Shown: in pieces, positions 61,570 to 64,000 of the stretch
How positions within the stretch are numbered: the stretch's first letter is position 1
Layout: each line of letters opens with the position of its first letter
Assembly (NCBI RefSeq): GCF_001506165.1
Contig: NZ_CP011427.1
Coordinates: 2,356,001 to 2,420,000, forward strand
Length of the DNA stretch: 64,000 nt
From: Pantoea vagans
GTDB lineage: Bacteria; Pseudomonadota; Gammaproteobacteria; Enterobacterales; Enterobacteriaceae
Direction of reading: 5' to 3'
Notes under the pieces: model-generated
Database searches by the model: none
What the model was told of the DNA's origin: nothing
Seen by the model: only the letters and a program-made list of their open reading frames with translations
Program-made: the position numbers and the translations under genes

Positions 61570-62559
61570 TTAGCCGACCACCGCGGGTGACATCAATCGT
61601 CCCCAGGCGAGCAAGCGGTCGGTCAGAATCAGTTCACGATTTAGCGCTGCAACATGCAGCAACTGTTCGCGGCACTGCATCCACTGCTGGGCACTCGCAT
61701 TCAGCGCACTGCTGTTGAGATGTTGTGCCAGTTGCATAACGACATCGACTCTGTCGCCGTTGCTGAGCCATTGGCTGGCACCCTGCTGCACTTTCATGGC
61801 ATCAACTAACATCGAAATCAGCCAACTCAGTCGCTCTGCCACATCATCGCTATTGAGAGCTGGCAACAGTTGCAGCACATCCCCATTTATAGCGGTGAGC
61901 AAGGTCTCACATAGCCTGGTGCGCGCCTGCCAGCGTTCGGGTTGCAACAGCGATAACGCCGCAGCGGGTGCGCCATTACTTAAACGCAGTGCAGCACGCA
62001 GCACGACTTCAGGCTGCGGTTGCTGTTTGTGCAACCAAGACAGACTTTGCACTTCTTCCGGCGGGGACAAATGCCACGTCATGCAGCGACTGCGCAATGT
62101 TGCCAGTAAGCGCGACGGCTCACGCACGCTGAGGAAGAACCAACAGTTTGCCGGAGGCTCTTCCAGTGTTTTCAGCAGGGCGTTTGCCGCGGCTTCGGTC
62201 AGTTGTGCGGCATCAGGCAGCCAGACAATCTTGGCACCACCCTGTTGGGCGAAATGGTAGAGCTTTTCAGTCACATCGCGCACGGCATCGATCCCCAGCG
62301 ACGACTTGCCCTTTTCAGCCTCTAGCCGATACCAGTCTGGATGGGTGTGCGCCTGCATCAAGTGGCAACCGTGGCAGTGACCACAGCTTTTTAACCCTTC
62401 CGGCTGCTGGCACATTAGCCAGCGGCTTACGCCCCAAACCAGCGCATCATCCCCCATTCCTTCGATGGCCTGGATCAATAAAGCATGATGCGCCTGACCG
62501 GCTTGATGTCGGGCAATAATCTGCCGATAAGGCTGGTTCAGCCATGGATACCAGTTCAT
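61570..62559 (-). CDS. holB: DNA polymerase III subunit delta'
   Basis: 329 residues (E. coli 334) of the clamp loader. Zinc-binding cysteines in [31 protein letters not shown] replaces an ATP P-loop, as expected for the non-ATPase delta'; SRC motif region [31 protein letters not shown]. Overlaps tmk by 4 bases (ATGA). Confidence 0.96.
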   Translation of the reverse strand: MNWYPWLNQPYRQIIARHQAGQAHHALLIQAIEGMGDDALVWGVSRWLMCQQPEGLKSCGHCHGCHLMQAHTHPDWYRLEAEKGKSSLGIDAVRDVTEKLYHFAQQGGAKIVWLPDAAQLTEAAANALLKTLEEPPANCWFFLSVREPSRLLATLRSRCMTWHLSPPEEVQSLSWLHKQQPQPEVVLRAALRLSNGAPAAALSLLQPERWQARTRLCETLLTAINGDVLQLLPALNSDDVAERLSWLISMLVDAMKVQQGASQWLSNGDRVDVVMQLAQHLNSSALNASAQQWMQCREQLLHVAALNRELILTDRLLAWGRLMSPAVVG

Positions 62560-63191
62560 GCCGCCTGACCTGCCAGCCAGTTGCGCAGCGCCTGCTGAAG
62601 TGACGATGTCACGTCTGCAATATTCTGCGTCGCGTCAATCGTGGTGATGGTAGGATCTGCGGCTGCCAGGGCCAGATAACGTTCACGTGTGCGCTCGAAA
62701 AAGCGCAGCGATTCCTGTTCAATACGATCCAGCTCACCGCGTGCACGCGCACGCTGCAGACCCATTTCTGGCGTGACATCAAGATAGAGCGTCAAATCAG
62801 GACGGAAATCACCCAGCACCGCATCGCGTAACGTGGTCATCAACTGCGTATCCAACCCACGACCTCCGCCTTGATAGGCCTGTGAAGACAAATCATGACG
62901 GTCGCCGATAACCCAGGCACCGCGCGCCAGAGCGGGCTTGATGACGTTTTCCACCAGTTGCACGCGTGCGGCATACAGCATCAGCAACTCGGCTTTATCC
63001 GTGACTTGCTCACCCTCGATGCCTTGCTTCACCAGCACACGAAGCTGCTCAGCCAGTGGCGTACCGCCGGGCTCACGGGTGAAAACCACGTCAGTGATCC
63101 CCTGCTCATGCAATACCGCGACGATGGCATCACGGGCGGTTGTTTTGCCTGCGCCTTCCAGACCCTCGATGACGATAAACTTACTTTTCAT
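62556..63191 (-). CDS. tmk: Thymidylate kinase
   Basis: 211 residues. P-loop [31 protein letters not shown] (DR/E motif region), [19 protein letters not shown] and [20 protein letters not shown]. Phosphorylates dTMP to dTDP. Its start overlaps the mltG end by 11 bases, so mltG-tmk-holB-ycfH are probably co-transcribed. Confidence 0.97.
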   Translation of the reverse strand: MKSKFIVIEGLEGAGKTTARDAIVAVLHEQGITDVVFTREPGGTPLAEQLRVLVKQGIEGEQVTDKAELLMLYAARVQLVENVIKPALARGAWVIGDRHDLSSQAYQGGGRGLDTQLMTTLRDAVLGDFRPDLTLYLDVTPEMGLQRARARGELDRIEQESLRFFERTRERYLALAAADPTITTIDATQNIADVTSSLQQALRNWLAGQAA

Positions 63192-64000
63192 TTTTTTCCT
63201 TCATGGCCAGCCGGTAAACCTGTACCGCTTTATTGTGGCTGGCGAGGTTGGTGGTAAAGGTGTGACCGCCTTTACCATCCGCGACGAAATAGAGGTAATT
63301 GGTTTTTTCCGGATGCGCTGCCGCTTCCAGTGATGCCCTACCCGGCATGGCAATTGGCCCTGGCGGCATACCACTGATGGTATAGGTATTGTAATCGGTT
63401 GGCGTTTCCAGGTCTTTACGCGTCAGCGTGCCCGTGTAACTGTCACCCATACCGTAGATCACCGTGGGATCGGTTTGCAGTTTCATGCCGGTACGCAGTC
63501 GGTTTATAAACACCGATGCCACACGCGCGCGCTCTTCGCTGACGCCCGTTTCTTTTTCGATGATGGAGGCCATGGTCACCAAATCCTGCTCTTTCTTATA
63601 AGGCAGATTGTCCATGCGGCCTTGCCAAATCTCATCGACCAGTTTGTTCATGCGCGCGTGCGCACGCTCCAGTAGCGCCACATCGCTGGTATTGGCGGTG
63701 TAGAGATAAGTGTCAGGATAGAAAGCGCCTTCGAGCTGGCTGGCATCCAGTTTAAGGGCTGCTGCCACGGTGGCAAACTCATCATCCGTCAGGGTGTGTT
63801 TGAGATAAGGCGCTTTGCGCAGTTCTGCCAACCACTCTTTCAAACGTGAGCCTTCAACAAAGCGCACCGGGAACTGTGCCTCTTTACCGCTGGCCAACAG
63901 CTCAAGCAACTGGCGCACCGTCATATTGCTTTCCAGCCGATAAGTACCCGCCTTGAATTTGGCTAATTCCGGTTCCAGTTTCAATAACGGGCCAAACCAG
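63181..64000 (-). CDS. mltG: Endolytic murein transglycosylase MltG, N-terminus cut by window edge
   Basis: 273 residues visible; the frame continues past 64000 ([12 protein letters not shown] reads in from the edge), so the N-terminal anchor and part of the LysM-like domain are missing. YceG/MltG features: catalytic Glu in [55 protein letters not shown] and [14 protein letters not shown]. It cuts nascent glycan strands at the inner membrane. Confidence 0.95.
   Translation of the reverse strand, partial: WFGPLLKLEPELAKFKAGTYRLESNMTVRQLLELLASGKEAQFPVRFVEGSRLKEWLAELRKAPYLKHTLTDDEFATVAAALKLDASQLEGAFYPDTYLYTANTSDVALLERAHARMNKLVDEIWQGRMDNLPYKKEQDLVTMASIIEKETGVSEERARVASVFINRLRTGMKLQTDPTVIYGMGDSYTGTLTRKDLETPTDYNTYTISGMPPGPIAMPGRASLEAAAHPEKTNYLYFVADGKGGHTFTTNLASHNKAVQVYRLAMKEKNEK

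Overview
The window is a chromosomal segment of an enterobacterium, most likely Pantoea or a close Erwiniaceae relative. Many products resemble Escherichia coli K-12 proteins closely and keep the E. coli gene order in blocks (ghrA-ycdX-ycdY; icd-rluE-nudJ-mnmA-hflD-purB-phoPQ-roxA-pepT; cobB-lolEDC-mfd; ycfJ-ndh-ycfP-nagZ-thiK-lpoB-ycfL-hinT; ptsG-ycfH-holB-tmk-mltG). Between the blocks lie plant-associated or accessory genes and repeats. The species call is inferred from recalled family sequences, not from a search.

Layout. 1-5 kb: end of a CoA-transferase, ycdY-ycdX-ghrA, and periplasmic trehalase. 5-7 kb: a complete IS150-type element (5211-6661, 3-bp target duplication TCG) inserted in a palindromic intergenic element. 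7-10.4 kb: a Fur-box-preceded TonB-dependent siderophore receptor, a YeaQ/YmgE-type membrane protein, and the c-di-GMP flagellar brake ycgR behind a near-perfect sigma-28 promoter. 10.5-19.2 kb: the most interesting locus, a sugar uptake and catabolism island with an RbsABC-like transporter, a DUF2291 lipoprotein, a split transketolase, an FGGY kinase and a divergent SorC-family regulator. Two copies of the same 16-bp palindrome (TTGAATATATATTCAA) precede its two transcription units, and a rho-independent terminator separates them. The gene set resembles the apulose kinase / apulose-4-phosphate transketolase arrangement but has no isomerase, so the substrate is open.

19.3-27.4 kb: emtA, ldcA, a metal-ligand-poor MBL-fold protein, a run of small exported, lipoprotein and unknown genes, a hicAB toxin-antitoxin pair and a YbdG-like MscS channel. 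27.5-30.4 kb: an AT-rich gtrABC-type glycan glucosylation cluster abutting the 3' end of icd. 30.4-45.4 kb: core genes including the phoPQ two-component system and the lolCDE lipoprotein exporter. 45.4-46.3 kb: two tandem 103-bp ERIC repeats and a small unknown gene whose last codons and stop lie in a third ERIC fragment. 46.2-56 kb: mfd through hinT. 56-59 kb: a KdgR-box-preceded rhamnogalacturonide uptake and hydrolysis pair (rhiT-rhiN type). 59-64 kb: ptsG with recognisable Mlc, CRP and SgrS sites, then ycfH, holB, tmk and a truncated mltG.

A second repeat family (core GGTCGCCATAAATGGCGACC) occurs three times, each time between convergent genes. No tRNA, rRNA or CRISPR array was recognised.
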